A stretch of DNA of 64,000 nucleotides from Acinetobacter pittii (GTDB lineage: Bacteria; Pseudomonadota; Gammaproteobacteria; Pseudomonadales; Moraxellaceae): the NCBI RefSeq assembly GCF_034067285.1, contig NZ_CP139286.1:3224001-3288000 (forward strand), in the 5' to 3' direction. The notes beneath the pieces are model-generated. The model was not told the DNA's origin, searched no databases, and worked only from the letters and a program-made list of their open reading frames with translations. Made by a program: the position numbers and the translations under genes. Positions 1-9,539 of this stretch are shown here, in pieces (the stretch's first letter is position 1; each line of letters begins with the position of its first letter).

Positions 1-642
1 GAAGCCTGCCACCCAATTGGTGAGCGCTTCTGAGTTTTGTAAATGCACCGCCACAATCGACAAGATATCGTCGTAATCTAAAAAATTACGCTCTTTCTTA
101 CGTTGCTCATAAGTTTTCATCAACTCAGCAATTTGTGCCTTGTGCTCGTAGGCTTCTGGAAGTTGCTTAAGCAGTGCTTCAGAAAGTTTGGTTTGAGTAT
201 TTCGAGCAAAAGAATACAAATCGCACAGCTCTGCCGCTTTAGGTAAAACGTTATCTTTGTCTTTACCTCTTAATAAGCGAAACATCAGCAACTGATCATC
301 ACGATCAATAATACTAAATTGATTTAAACCAAAAGCTTGTGGGTTACGGCGCAGCAAATACATACAAAAAGTATGAAAAGTCGAAGCTCTTAAGCCTTTT
401 GCATGTGCTCCTACATGCTGCTCGACTCTTGCAACAATTTCACTCGCAGCACGTCGAGTAAAAGTTAAAATCTGGATTTGGTTTGCTGGCAAGCCTTGAT
501 CAATTAAATAAGCGGCACGAGCAACAATAGTCTTTGTCTTGCCACAACCAGCACCCGCCAAAACTAAACAGTTCTGAGCAGTCGTCGTGGCTGCTTTTTT
601 TTGCTGAGCATTCAGTTCATTAATTAATTTTGCAAGACTCAT
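1..642 (-). CDS. UvrD/Rep-family ATP-dependent DNA helicase (N-terminal part, runs off the window)
   Basis: Only the first 214 codons are present; the gene continues beyond base 1. The translation begins MSLAKLINELNAQQ and carries Walker A GAGCGKT at residues 30-36. It continues with a motif Ia-like TFTRRAASE, a motif Ib-like STFHTF and DYDDIL, the order seen in superfamily 1A helicases (UvrD, Rep, PcrA). These unwind DNA 3'-5' in repair and replication restart. The ATG at 642 is the first Met and the GxGKT box sits at the usual distance from it. I cannot tell UvrD, Rep or a shorter UvrD-like helicase apart without the C-terminal half. No partner gene is visible, because the next gene upstream (an HdeD-like protein) is separated from it by a terminator. 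Confidence 0.88.
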   Translation of the reverse strand, partial: MSLAKLINELNAQQKKAATTTAQNCLVLAGAGCGKTKTIVARAAYLIDQGLPANQIQILTFTRRAASEIVARVEQHVGAHAKGLRASTFHTFCMYLLRRNPQAFGLNQFSIIDRDDQLLMFRLLRGKDKDNVLPKAAELCDLYSFARNTQTKLSEALLKQLPEAYEHKAQIAELMKTYEQRKKERNFLDYDDILSIVAVHLQNSEALTNWVAGF

Positions 643-718
643 AACACATATCGCTAAAACACCAAGACATAGTTTAACAGACCGAGGCAACAGATGCGTC
701 TGCCATCCTAAAAACAAA

Positions 719-745
719 AAAGAGCACCTAAAGTACTCTTTGATA
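719..745 (-). terminator. Rho-independent terminator after the HdeD-like gene
   Basis: Read on the minus strand, an AAAGAGTAC / GTGCTCTTT stem (one mismatch) is followed by a T-rich run. It lies just past the stop codon of the HdeD-like gene and separates it from the helicase gene. Confidence 0.7.
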
Positions 746-757
746 CAGTATTTTTAT

Positions 758-1333
758 TTAAGATACTGTTTTTGAACTAGATGGCAGATGCTTAATCGCT
801 GAAGCCAAACCTAGAAAATTAATTCCTTGAAATAAGATATCAATAGCAAGGAACATTCCTAACACCCAAAAAGGCGAATCTTTGGAAACTAAAATTAAAA
901 TACCGGTAGCGAGCGTTAATAACCCTGAAAATAGGGTCCAGCCCCATCCAGTAATTGGCTTAAGTAAAATCGCATTTACTGTACGTATAGCCCCGGCAAT
1001 AATCAGTGCTATAGATAATAAACTCGTCAAAACCACTGCTGTGGTGACAGGAGTAGAAAAAGCGTAATAACCAGCCATTAAATAAAGTATGCCAAAAAGT
1101 GCCCATAACCATCGACTAGCACCTTTAAAAACACTCATAGCCGCGACAAGATGTAAAACACCTCCGACCATCATGAGTATTCCAAATAAAAAAACGACAG
1201 AAAAGGTCGCAAATGGTAATGAACTAAATAAAATCAGACCAAAGCCAATAAGCACAAAGCCTAATATCAAATACCACTTACGATCAGCATGTAACTGATT
1301 ACGTACCAAATCATTACCGACAGTTTTCATCAT
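758..1333 (-). CDS. HdeD/DUF308-family membrane protein
   Basis: This 191-residue protein has about six hydrophobic segments and little else. The segments come in pairs separated by short turns (for example around LILGFVLIGFGLILF, LFGILMMVGGVLHL and WALFGILYLMAGYY), the repeated-hairpin pattern of DUF308. E. coli HdeD belongs to this family and is linked to acid resistance at high cell density, though its biochemical activity is unknown. The N-terminus is cytoplasmic-like and charged (MMKTVGNDLVRNQ). Either of the two adjacent ATG codons could be used. The gene stands alone, with its own terminator downstream and a spacer of more than 100 bp upstream. The family call is firm; an acid-resistance role in this organism is inference. 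Confidence 0.82.
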   Translation of the reverse strand: MMKTVGNDLVRNQLHADRKWYLILGFVLIGFGLILFSSLPFATFSVVFLFGILMMVGGVLHLVAAMSVFKGASRWLWALFGILYLMAGYYAFSTPVTTAVVLTSLLSIALIIAGAIRTVNAILLKPITGWGWTLFSGLLTLATGILILVSKDSPFWVLGMFLAIDILFQGINFLGLASAIKHLPSSSKTVS

Positions 1334-1465
1334 GGCTACTCTTATTATCAGGTATTAGAATTTCATCTACCCAATAATAGTGATGCACTTCACATTTTTT
1401 GTCTGTATAAAATCTGCATCGTTTCTTAACAATTGATGTGGATAAAGCAGTATTTATCCACAGTT

Positions 1466-2224
1466 TTATTTCACCCAGCCAATTTCTTGGGCTGTAGGTA
1501 AACCTATGATTGTTTCATGTAAACCATTCGGCATTTTACTGCTCTGCTCAGATAACGGTGTTCGACCACCCATAATTTCAGCGTCAATTTGTGGATATAA
1601 AGGCACTTTTTCAGGTTGCGCATAACCTAAAGGATAAAGTGGTTGTCCTGTTTGTAAATCATATTTGTCTTGTGCTCCAAAGCCATGTAATAGCTCATGA
1701 ACAATCACGACCTGATTTTGTGAGGCTTGTGTTTTGGACGCAAATAAATTCACACTACCAATACGACCTTTTTCTAAAGCAGTCGAATGGATCAAAACTT
1801 TTTGATAATTTGGGTCGTAATAATTTAAGTAAAGTTTGAGTGATGCCCCCTTATCTTCAGGTTGTTGATACCGCCATGCATAAAAACGAAACTTTAAACT
1901 CCACCACATTACATGAAAGATATTGCCATTCTGAGGAACCTCAGGAGGTCGTTGTTGTAACGGTTGCCCTAAACGAATTATAAAGTTCCCTGATTGACCA
2001 CGATAATGTTGTGACCACTGCTCTAAATAGGTTTTTATTTTTTCAAAATCAGTGTTTTGCAATTGATGGATATAGCTCTGTGATGTCTGTAAACCATCGG
2101 CGTTAATAGGATGTAAAACGACAACAATAGGTTGATCCCAATCTTGGTTTTGATCTCGCCATGCCTGAACAGCAACAATCAATAAAATAATTAACAAACA
2201 TAAAACTCGAATGTTTTTCCACAT
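1466..2224 (-). CDS. Secreted/anchored protein with an HExxH metalloprotease-like motif, function unknown
   Basis: The 252-residue product starts with a basic residue and a hydrophobic stretch (VLCLLIILLIVAVQAW), so it is probably exported or anchored by an uncleaved N-terminal helix. HELLHGFGAQDKYD lies near residues 178-191. HELLH fits the zinc-binding HExxH motif, and the downstream AEIMGG could supply a third ligand as in met-turn peptidases. I do not recognise a named family. The neighbouring GAQDKYD and conserved-looking tail (ETIIGLPTAQEIGW) suggest a catalytic domain that occupies the C-terminal half. It lies downstream of topA on the same strand but is separated from it by a strong bidirectional terminator, so it is probably transcribed alone. 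A peptidase role is inferred only from the motif. Confidence 0.65.
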   Translation of the reverse strand: MWKNIRVLCLLIILLIVAVQAWRDQNQDWDQPIVVVLHPINADGLQTSQSYIHQLQNTDFEKIKTYLEQWSQHYRGQSGNFIIRLGQPLQQRPPEVPQNGNIFHVMWWSLKFRFYAWRYQQPEDKGASLKLYLNYYDPNYQKVLIHSTALEKGRIGSVNLFASKTQASQNQVVIVHELLHGFGAQDKYDLQTGQPLYPLGYAQPEKVPLYPQIDAEIMGGRTPLSEQSSKMPNGLHETIIGLPTAQEIGWVK

Positions 2225-2271
2225 TCTTTTTCCCCATAAAATTAAAATTTTCTTTTATTGTTTTAGATATA

Positions 2272-2301
2272 AAAAATGCTAGCTGAGCTAGCATTTTTTA
2301 T
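2272..2301. terminator. Terminator downstream of topA
   Basis: AAAAAATGCTAGC and GCTAGCATTTTTT form a near-perfect inverted repeat with A and T tails on both sides, so it would work on either strand. It ends topA transcription from the right. Confidence 0.85.
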
Positions 2302-2312
2302 TGTGGACTTAA

Positions 2313-4949
2313 TTAGCCTTCAACCCATTTACCATTTTGATAAATTAGGCTCCATTTAGTTTGTTTGCCTTCTGGGGTTTCCGAGCCAACATATTGTGAT
2401 TGATTCTTACGACTGAATTTCACAACTGTCGGATTGCCTTCAGGGTCTACATCTGGTGCTTGTAAAATAAATTGATATTTAGGATCAAGCTGGGCTGCAA
2501 CGCTACGTAATTCCGCAACTTTTGGCGCACGAGTTTCACGAATTTTCGGGAATTTACTTGCAGCCAAGAATAAGCCTGCCGCACCATCACGCAACACAAA
2601 ATAGTCATCATGCTTCGTTGAGCGTAAATGTTCCATCTTGATCGGTTCTACACGTGGAGGCGCAGGTTGACCACTTTTCAAGACTTTACGAGTATTGTCA
2701 CAGCTTGTACAAGCGAAATACGGGCCAAAACGACCAGTTTTAAGCTGCATCTCACCATCACATTTATCACACGGAATGGTTGGACCATCGTAGCCTTTAA
2801 TCTTGAACTCACCTTCTTCAAGCTCAAAACCATCACAGTCAGGGTTGTTACCACATACGTGCAGTTTACGACCACCATCAATAACATAGCTGTCCATGGC
2901 TGTGCCACATTTCGCACAGCGATGTTTTGACATCAAGTCTGCGGTTTCAGCACCATCATCATCAGATAGGGCCGCTAAGGACTCAACAGGTGTTAAATTC
3001 AAAGTACCTTTACAACGCTCTTTAGGCGGTAAGTTATAGCCAGAGCAACCTAAGAATACGCCTGTTGTACCTGTACGAATCTGCATTGGACGTGAACATT
3101 CGGGACAATGTACAGCTGGTACTTCAACCGGCTGGTTACGACGCATTCCATGCTCGCCTTGAGCATTGGTAAGACGTTTTTTAAAGTCACCATAGAATGT
3201 ATCTAGTAACTCTTTCCAGTTACGCTCACCTGTTGCAACTTTATCGAGCTGTCCTTCAAGGTCCGCCGTAAATGCATAGTTCATCAAGTTATTGAAACTT
3301 TCATCCAGACGATCCGTCACAATTTCACCCATTTTTTCGGCGAAAAGACGACGGTTTTCTAACTTAACGTAGCCACGTTCTTGAATCGTAGAAATAATCG
3401 CTGCATAAGTCGAAGGACGACCAATACTACGTTTTTCGAGTTCTTTAACCAAAGAAGCCTCAGTAAAACGTGCAGGAGGTTTAGTAAAGTGCTGACTTGG
3501 GTCTAACTTTTCTAATTTTAAGATTTCACCAACTTTAATTGCAGGCAAAATAATATCGTCATCAGACTTATTGGCACCACGAACTCGTGTAAAGCCATCA
3601 AATACAAGCGTACGGCCTTTTGCTTTTAATTCAACATTTGCAGCTTCAACCGTTAAAGTTGAAGATAAATATTCTGCTGGAGTCATTTGACATGCAACAA
3701 ACTGACGCCAAATCAAATCATACAAACGTTGAGCATCACGCTCCACACCCGCAAGTTGATCACCTGTAAGCGCAACATTTGACGGACGAATTGCTTCATG
3801 GGCTTCTTGAGCACCCGCTTTGTTACCATAGCGGTTTGGCTTCGCAGGTAAATACTTCTCACCAAATTGGCTTTCAATATGAGCACGTACCATGCTTACT
3901 GCGTCATCACTCAAAAACGTTGAGTCAGTACGCATATAGGTAATAAAACCTGCTTCATATAAACGCTGCGCCAGCATCATGGTTTTCTTTACAGAAAAAC
4001 CTAAACGAGTACTTGCAGCCTGTTGCAACGTTGAAGTGATATAAGGTGCACTTGGATTCACCTTAGTCGGTTTATCTTCACGCTGTGCAACTTTATATTC
4101 AGCACCTTTTAAAACATCTAATAGAGCATCAGTTTCAGCTTTATTTTTCAGTTTAAGGGTTTTACCAGCTTGCTTAACTGCTTCAAGACGAATGTCATCT
4201 TTCTTGGCTTGCGTGTCTGCAAAAACTTGCCAGTATTCTTCTGGAATAAAAGCACGAATTTCTCTTTCACGCTCTACAACCAGTTTCACCGCTACAGACT
4301 GCACACGACCAGCTGACAAACCACGGGCAATCTTTTCCCAAAGTAATGGCGAAACCATAAAGCCAACAACACGGTCTAAGAAACGACGTGCTTGCTGAGC
4401 GTTAACTCGGTTTAAATCTAGACGTGTTGGCTGTTTAAATGCTTCTTGAATGGCATTTTTAGTAATTTCGTTAAATACCACGCGGTGATAACGACTGTCG
4501 TCACCACCAATAACTTCTCTTAGATGCCAAGCAATAGCTTCCCCTTCTCTATCCAAGTCCGTTGCGAGATAGATTGCATCAGCATCTTTGGCGAGTTTCT
4601 TTAGTTCAGCAACAACATTTTCCTTACCTGGCAGAACTTCGTAATGAGCTTCCCAACCATGTTCAGGATCAACCCCCATACGATTAACTAAAGCCTGACT
4701 AGCTTTTTGTTCTTTTTCTGCTTCAGTGAGTTTCGTCCGGGCAGCCGGCTTTTTCTCAGTTGATTTGCTGCCACCTGTTGGCAAATCACGTACGTGACCT
4801 ACAGAAGACTTTACAATGTATTGCGAACCCAGATATTTATTGATGGTTTTCGCTTTGGCAGGCGACTCCACAATCACTAAGGCACGTTTATGTGCAGCAG
4901 GTGCAGTAGATGCTGTGCTTTGAGATGCAGAGCGCGAGGTATTCGCCAT
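2313..4949 (-). CDS. topA: DNA topoisomerase I (type IA)
   Basis: This enzyme relaxes negative supercoils through a transient 5'-phosphotyrosyl break. The 878-residue product has the full layout of the bacterial family. The N-terminal Toprim domain contains [19 protein letters not shown] and the acidic [11 protein letters not shown]. The active-site segment is FITYMRTDS, whose Tyr is the nucleophile. The type IA core follows, with EAIRPS, and the C-terminus has three Cys4 zinc-ribbon repeats (CPEC...C, CAKC...C, CDKC...C). The extra alanine- and serine-rich N-terminus ([11 protein letters not shown]) is unusual compared with E. coli but is in frame from a clear ATG. The upstream small gene at 4985 is 35 bp away on the same strand and may be co-transcribed. 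A terminator follows. Confidence 0.98.
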   Translation of the reverse strand: MANTSRSASQSTASTAPAAHKRALVIVESPAKAKTINKYLGSQYIVKSSVGHVRDLPTGGSKSTEKKPAARTKLTEAEKEQKASQALVNRMGVDPEHGWEAHYEVLPGKENVVAELKKLAKDADAIYLATDLDREGEAIAWHLREVIGGDDSRYHRVVFNEITKNAIQEAFKQPTRLDLNRVNAQQARRFLDRVVGFMVSPLLWEKIARGLSAGRVQSVAVKLVVEREREIRAFIPEEYWQVFADTQAKKDDIRLEAVKQAGKTLKLKNKAETDALLDVLKGAEYKVAQREDKPTKVNPSAPYITSTLQQAASTRLGFSVKKTMMLAQRLYEAGFITYMRTDSTFLSDDAVSMVRAHIESQFGEKYLPAKPNRYGNKAGAQEAHEAIRPSNVALTGDQLAGVERDAQRLYDLIWRQFVACQMTPAEYLSSTLTVEAANVELKAKGRTLVFDGFTRVRGANKSDDDIILPAIKVGEILKLEKLDPSQHFTKPPARFTEASLVKELEKRSIGRPSTYAAIISTIQERGYVKLENRRLFAEKMGEIVTDRLDESFNNLMNYAFTADLEGQLDKVATGERNWKELLDTFYGDFKKRLTNAQGEHGMRRNQPVEVPAVHCPECSRPMQIRTGTTGVFLGCSGYNLPPKERCKGTLNLTPVESLAALSDDDGAETADLMSKHRCAKCGTAMDSYVIDGGRKLHVCGNNPDCDGFELEEGEFKIKGYDGPTIPCDKCDGEMQLKTGRFGPYFACTSCDNTRKVLKSGQPAPPRVEPIKMEHLRSTKHDDYFVLRDGAAGLFLAASKFPKIRETRAPKVAELRSVAAQLDPKYQFILQAPDVDPEGNPTVVKFSRKNQSQYVGSETPEGKQTKWSLIYQNGKWVEG

Positions 4950-4984
4950 ATAAAATGTTATTCCTATACCAATAAATTTAAAAA

Positions 4985-5434
4985 TCAGGCTTTAGCCAAG
5001 TTCAACAGATAAGCCTTCATCTCATCTAATTGTGTTGCTCTCAGGTCTGATTCCTCATCCCAATAAAGCCCTACACAGTTTGCCTGCATATCAATAGCAT
5101 AAATCCCTTTTAATGCAATGGGAGAATCATTAAATTTCTCATCGCCCTGAACCACTTTTAATTTGCCGTCTATAACGCGAGCACGCATTAAAGATAAACG
5201 AGCATCGGGAATCAATACACTATAATAAGCAACCATGCTGGCACGCTTTTCAGTCGCCATTGGGACATGTGTCCATTCAGGTGCAACGATTACACGTGGG
5301 TGTAAACCCATTTTACGAGCTTTATCACGCATAATACCAAGTGCCTTTTCACGTGGGCTCACTCTTAAACCAAAAATGGAGCCTAGTACGAAAAGAACAA
5401 TGATAACGGTAACCCAAATTCCCATATTGTCCAT
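4985..5434 (-). CDS. Conserved hypothetical protein with N-terminal membrane anchor
   Basis: The product has 149 residues and one N-terminal transmembrane helix ([18 protein letters not shown]). A soluble, mixed-charge domain of about 120 residues follows, with [18 protein letters not shown], a pattern that recurs in small Acinetobacter/Moraxellaceae membrane proteins of unknown function. No catalytic motif is visible. It ends 35 bp upstream of topA on the same strand with no terminator between, so the two may share a transcript. I assign no function. Confidence 0.75.
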   Translation of the reverse strand: MDNMGIWVTVIIVLFVLGSIFGLRVSPREKALGIMRDKARKMGLHPRVIVAPEWTHVPMATEKRASMVAYYSVLIPDARLSLMRARVIDGKLKVVQGDEKFNDSPIALKGIYAIDMQANCVGLYWDEESDLRATQLDEMKAYLLNLAKA

Positions 5435-5582
5435 AGCAAAACCTATTAATCTCTTTTATTAGAGTTGCATAAGCTGACCAGAAAACGCAAGTTTCAACAT
5501 AAAAATAATGCCCGATAAGATGGCAAGGCTCAAAATATCGAGATTTCACAGCATAAATTGCGATGAGCTGACTCAAATATCA

Positions 5583-5960
5583 TTAAGGATTCGAATGGCC
5601 ATCAATAAGTGTCAGCTTTCCAAATTGGTCAATGTGAGCATCACCCCACTGTTTTAAAGCAAATAGAATTTTCTCAAGACTTTGTCCCAAATCAGTCAGG
5701 CAGTATTCCACTTTAGGCGGTACCTGAGGATAGACTTCTCGATGAATAATGCCATCTTGCTCCAATTCACGTAGCTGATTTGTCAGCATTCTTTGAGTAA
5801 TGCTCGGAACACGCTTTCGAATTTCGTTAAATCTTAAGGTACCTTCATTAAATAAATGCCAAAGAATGACGCATTTCCATTTTCCATCAATCAAGCTAAT
5901 CGCGGCCTCAACGGCACATCCCGGGGAACAGTCAAAACTTGAATGTCTTGCTTTTGCCAT
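5583..5960 (-). CDS. HxlR-family transcriptional regulator
   Basis: The 125-residue protein is almost entirely a winged helix-turn-helix of the HxlR type. CSPGCAVEAAISLIDGKWKCVIL near the N-terminus contains the conserved GKW, followed by FNEIRKRVPSITQRMLTNQLRELEQDGII and the wing YCLTDLG. HxlR proteins bind as dimers and often respond to electrophiles or quinones; the Cys pair near residue 11 could serve as a sensor. It is divergently transcribed from the zinc-binding dehydrogenase gene at 6060, the usual arrangement for a local regulator and its target. The 99-bp space between them holds an imperfect dyad (AGTATC / GACACT, about 5966-5982) that is a candidate operator. Confidence 0.92.
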   Translation of the reverse strand: MAKARHSSFDCSPGCAVEAAISLIDGKWKCVILWHLFNEGTLRFNEIRKRVPSITQRMLTNQLRELEQDGIIHREVYPQVPPKVEYCLTDLGQSLEKILFALKQWGDAHIDQFGKLTLIDGHSNP

Positions 5961-5963
5961 TTT

Positions 5964-5984
5964 ACAGTATCCTTTTTGACACTA
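5964..5984. promoter_or_regulatory. Candidate operator between the HxlR gene and its divergent target
   Basis: The segment contains an imperfect inverted repeat with halves CAGTATC and GACACTA around a T-rich centre. It lies directly upstream of the HxlR start codon and is the only dyad I see in this divergent promoter region. Its function is inferred from position only. Confidence 0.4.
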
Positions 5985-6059
5985 TGAGCGTTATTTGTCT
6001 GTAGTCACTCTTTTAAAGCTTACGTTATGATCAAACTCTCAACAAGAGGAATCATCATT

Positions 6060-7070
6060 ATGAAAGCTGTGGCATATCAAAAAGCGGGGCCTATTACATC
6101 ACCAGAGGCACTCGTGGATATTGAACTCGACACTCCCGTTGCAGAAGACCATGATCTACTTGTTCGTGTCCAAGCTGTTTCAGTAAATCCGGTCGATACT
6201 AAAATCCGCAAGAATGTAAGCCCTGAGAATAATCAGTGGAAAACGCTTGGCTGGGACGCAGTAGGTATTGTTGAAGCGATTGGAGACAAAGTTACTCAAT
6301 TTAAGATTGGCGATGTTGTTTGGTATGCAGGTGCTCTTAATCGCCAAGGCAGTAATAGTGAATTACAGCTTGTTGATGAACGCATTGTGGGTCATAAACC
6401 AAAAACTTTAGAAGCAACCGAGGCGGCAGCTCTCCCTTTAACTGCAATCACAGCGTGGGAAATGCTATTTGATCGCCTGCAAGTTCCAAAGAACGCACCA
6501 GAAAAAACATCAATATTAGTCATTGGTGGAGCGGGTGGTGTAGGTTCAATCACTATTCAGCTTCTTAAACAGTTAACTAACTTAACAATTATTGCGACAG
6601 CTTCCCGCCCAGAAACTCAAGAATGGGTAAAACAACTTGGTGCTGACCATGTACTAGATCATCGTGAGCCTTTAGCAGCCCAAATCAAGCAATTAGATTT
6701 AACGGCACCTTTATATGTGTTCTCGACTACTCAAACAGACCGACATTTAACAGATATCGTAGAGTTGATTGCACCACAAGGCCGTTTCGGACTTATTGAT
6801 GATCCAGAACAGTTAGATATTAAACCGTTTAAATCGAAGTCCGTATCTGTGCATTGGGAATTTATGTTCACACGTTCAATGTACCACACCGAAGATATGG
6901 CAAAACAAAGTGAACTATTAAATGAGGTCAGCAAGCTAGTGGATAAAGGGAAAATTAAGACGACCGTGACGGAGGTTTTAAGCCCTATTAATGCTGAAAA
7001 TTTAAAACGAGTTCATCAGCAAATTGAAAGTGGTACAACAAAAGGGAAAATTGTCTTACAGGGTTTTTAA
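6060..7070 (+). CDS. Zinc-type alcohol dehydrogenase-like / quinone oxidoreductase (MDR superfamily)
   Basis: The 336-residue protein belongs to the medium-chain dehydrogenase/reductase family. The N-terminal catalytic fold carries VSVNPVDTKIR and GWDAVGIVEAIG. The Rossmann motif VIGGAGGVGSITIQLLKQL lies near residue 160, and the C-terminus GTTKGKIVLQGF is typical of the zinc-free YhdH/QOR-like branch that uses NADPH to reduce quinones or enones. I use the ATG at 6060, because an AGAGGA ribosome site precedes it; an upstream in-frame ATG at 6027 would add 11 residues without family similarity. It is divergent from the HxlR regulator at 5960, which probably represses it. A terminator follows at about 7095. 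Confidence 0.9.
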   Translation: MKAVAYQKAGPITSPEALVDIELDTPVAEDHDLLVRVQAVSVNPVDTKIRKNVSPENNQWKTLGWDAVGIVEAIGDKVTQFKIGDVVWYAGALNRQGSNSELQLVDERIVGHKPKTLEATEAAALPLTAITAWEMLFDRLQVPKNAPEKTSILVIGGAGGVGSITIQLLKQLTNLTIIATASRPETQEWVKQLGADHVLDHREPLAAQIKQLDLTAPLYVFSTTQTDRHLTDIVELIAPQGRFGLIDDPEQLDIKPFKSKSVSVHWEFMFTRSMYHTEDMAKQSELLNEVSKLVDKGKIKTTVTEVLSPINAENLKRVHQQIESGTTKGKIVLQGF

Positions 7071-7093
7071 GCAAAATTAATAATATTCCCAAA

Positions 7094-7124
7094 TAAAAAG
7101 GCAAGTATCGAACTTGCCTTTTTA
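7094..7124. terminator. Bidirectional terminator between the oxidoreductase gene and slyX
   Basis: AAAAAGGCAAGT and ACTTGCCTTTTT form a 12-bp perfect stem with a short loop and A/T tails. It serves both converging genes. Confidence 0.9.
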
Positions 7125-7370
7125 TTAATAGTGAGGAGGTTTATTCGTTAATGGATCAAAAGGTGCAATACCTTCTGATAAATCCGAAGATTCCACACGT
7201 TGATAAAGAAATTGCATTTGTTTTTTCAAATCAGCTATTTCCTGAGTCTGAATAGCGAGTTGTTGATTTAATTGTTCAACTAAATCATCCAAAAATGTAA
7301 TTCGCACTTGCAAATCTTCAATGGGTGCGGAAAATGACGCTTGATCATCATGATATGGTGGTTTAGTCAT
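7125..7370 (-). CDS. slyX: SlyX family protein
   Basis: This is an 81-residue coiled-coil protein. The core from about residue 17 to 60 (IEDLQVRITFLDDLVEQLN...) shows heptad spacing of Leu/Ile, and the protein ends in LTNKPPHY, the conserved SlyX tail PPHY. The function of SlyX is unknown, despite its position next to slyD in E. coli. It is divergent from uup (start 7403) with only 32 bp between the start codons, so their promoters must overlap each other or the neighbouring coding regions. No regulator site is recognisable there. Confidence 0.9.
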   Translation of the reverse strand: MTKPPYHDDQASFSAPIEDLQVRITFLDDLVEQLNQQLAIQTQEIADLKKQMQFLYQRVESSDLSEGIAPFDPLTNKPPHY

Positions 7371-7402
7371 TTAAATCCTCATTTGAGATTCTGGAAAACA
7401 TT

Positions 7403-9313
7403 ATGGCCTATATTACCCTAAGGGATGTCCAACTTGCTTTTGGCGGACCTGCCCTGCTCGATGGCGCGAACTTTAATCTAGAACGTGGCGAACGAGTCTG
7501 TTTAATTGGTCGTAATGGTGAAGGTAAGTCTACTTTACTTAAACTGATCGAGGGAAGCCTATTACCAGATTCTGGTGAAGTTTCCATTCAAAATGGTTTA
7601 ACAGTTTCAATGTTAGCCCAAGACGTTCCAATGGATTCTGGCAAAGTTGCTGACATTGTGGCTGATGGTGCAGGAGAAGCTGCCGAAGTACTCAGAGCTT
7701 ATCATGAAGCAACTGATGCTTGTATGCTTGGCGACATGGAAGCGTGTGACCGTATGGGGAACCTACAGCACAAGCTCGACCAACTAGACGGCTGGGCACT
7801 CGAAAATAAGGTCAATGCCCTATTAAGTAAAATGGGACTCGACCCAAATGCGGATTTGGCAGATCTTTCAGGTGGACGTAAACGCCGTGTTTTACTCGCT
7901 CGTGCTCTTTTGACACAACCGGACGTATTACTTCTAGACGAACCGACGAACCATCTAGATGTTGAAAGTATTGAATGGTTAGAAAAATTCCTACTCGATC
8001 AAAATAATTTAACACTTCTATTTATTTCGCATGACCGCTCTTTTGTAGACAGTATTGCAACTCGTATTGTTGAACTTGATCGTGGCATCTTACGTGGCTA
8101 TGAAGGTAACTATTCACGCTATTTGGAGCTTAAAGCTCAGCAAATGGAAGCAGAAGAGAAACAAAATGCTTTATTTGATAAAAAATTAGCTGAAGAAGAA
8201 GCTTGGATTCGCCAAGGGATTAAAGCTCGCCGTACCCGTAATGAAGGTCGTGTGCGTGCCTTAAAAGCTTTACGTGAAGAATCGAAAGCCCGCCGTTCAC
8301 AACAAGGCAAAGTGAGCATGGCGACTCAAGAAGCAAATCGCTCTGGTAAATTGGTATTTGATATTGAGCACTTAAGCGTATCTTATGATGATAAACCGCT
8401 TATTAAAGATTTCTCTATACTTGTCATGCGTGGTGACCGTATTGGCCTAGTAGGTGATAACGGTGTCGGTAAAACCACCTTAATTAAAGCCATTTTAGGT
8501 GAAATCGAGCACGGTGGCTCTGTTAAGACAGGTACACAGTTAGAAGTTGCTTATTTTGATCAATTACGTAATGCCTTAGACCTTGAAAAAACAGTAATGG
8601 CAAACGTTTCAGAAGGTTCTGACTTTGTTGATGTAAATGGTAACCGCCGTCATATCTACAGCTATTTACAAGATTTCTTGTTCTCACCTGAACGCGCACG
8701 CACACCGGTAAAAGCTCTTTCTGGTGGTGAGCGTAACCGTATCTTGCTTGCTAAATTACTGCTTAAACCATCGAACCTGATTGTGATGGACGAACCAACC
8801 AATGACTTGGATATGGTGACTCTAGAGCTTCTTGAAGAGATGCTTTCTGAATATAAAGGCACTTTGTTGCTCATTTCGCATGACCGTGCATTTATGGACA
8901 ACGTCGTAACATCAACTTGGGTCTTTGATGGTAAAGGCAATATTGCAGAGTACATTGGTGGCTACCAAGACTATTTACAGCAACGTCCAGATGATAAAGT
9001 CGTAGACCAAAAGTCTGACGTTAAAAAAGCTCAGGCAAAAGCCGAAGCTGAAAAAGCCGCAGCACAAAGTAACGTTAAAAAGGTCAAACTGAGTTATAAA
9101 GACCAACGTGAACTTGAGCAACTTCCTGCGGAAATCGAAAAACTCGAAATTGAACAAGCAGAGCTATCTGACAAACTTGCAGATGGTTCATGGTTTGTCA
9201 GTAATGCCGATGAAGCAACTAAAGCAAGTCAACGCCTAGCAGAAATTGAAGAAGTATTACTTGAAAAATTAGAACGTTGGGATGAACTTGAACAAATGAG
9301 CAAAGGAAATTAA
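7403..9313 (+). CDS. uup: ABC-F family ATPase Uup
   Basis: This is a cytosolic ATPase with two nucleotide-binding domains and no membrane segment, 636 residues long. Domain 1 has Walker A GRNGEGKST, signature LSGGRKRR and Walker B LLLDEPTNHLD. Domain 2 has GDNGVGKTT, LSGGERNR and VMDEPTNDLD. Between them is the charged ABC-F linker (KARRTRNEGRVRALKAL). The C-terminal 80 residues form a coiled coil rich in Lys and Glu, the DNA-binding domain that distinguishes Uup from EttA, YbiT and YheS. Uup affects excision of transposons and acts at branched DNA and the ribosome. A hairpin terminator follows, so it is probably transcribed alone. Confidence 0.95.
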   Translation: MAYITLRDVQLAFGGPALLDGANFNLERGERVCLIGRNGEGKSTLLKLIEGSLLPDSGEVSIQNGLTVSMLAQDVPMDSGKVADIVADGAGEAAEVLRAYHEATDACMLGDMEACDRMGNLQHKLDQLDGWALENKVNALLSKMGLDPNADLADLSGGRKRRVLLARALLTQPDVLLLDEPTNHLDVESIEWLEKFLLDQNNLTLLFISHDRSFVDSIATRIVELDRGILRGYEGNYSRYLELKAQQMEAEEKQNALFDKKLAEEEAWIRQGIKARRTRNEGRVRALKALREESKARRSQQGKVSMATQEANRSGKLVFDIEHLSVSYDDKPLIKDFSILVMRGDRIGLVGDNGVGKTTLIKAILGEIEHGGSVKTGTQLEVAYFDQLRNALDLEKTVMANVSEGSDFVDVNGNRRHIYSYLQDFLFSPERARTPVKALSGGERNRILLAKLLLKPSNLIVMDEPTNDLDMVTLELLEEMLSEYKGTLLLISHDRAFMDNVVTSTWVFDGKGNIAEYIGGYQDYLQQRPDDKVVDQKSDVKKAQAKAEAEKAAAQSNVKKVKLSYKDQRELEQLPAEIEKLEIEQAELSDKLADGSWFVSNADEATKASQRLAEIEEVLLEKLERWDELEQMSKGN

Positions 9314-9342
9314 TTTGCGTTCTTTCCTACGAGTTAAATAAC

Positions 9343-9376
9343 AAAAAAGCCTCCTGAAATTAAGGGGGCTTTTTTT
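9343..9376 (+). terminator. Terminator after uup
   Basis: AAAAAAGCC and GGCTTTTTTT bracket an inner CCT / AGG stem, ending in a T run. Confidence 0.88.
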
Positions 9377-9539
9377 AGAATATATAAATTTTGAAAGCAC
9401 AAAAATCTATAAAAAACACGTGATGAGTGATTAAATTTGGTTAGGCTTAATCGTTTAAAATATCGCTCTGTTTGAATATAAGACTTATAAAAATAATTAT
9501 GTTATATCTACCCATATAATAATATTCGAGTAGTTTTTC

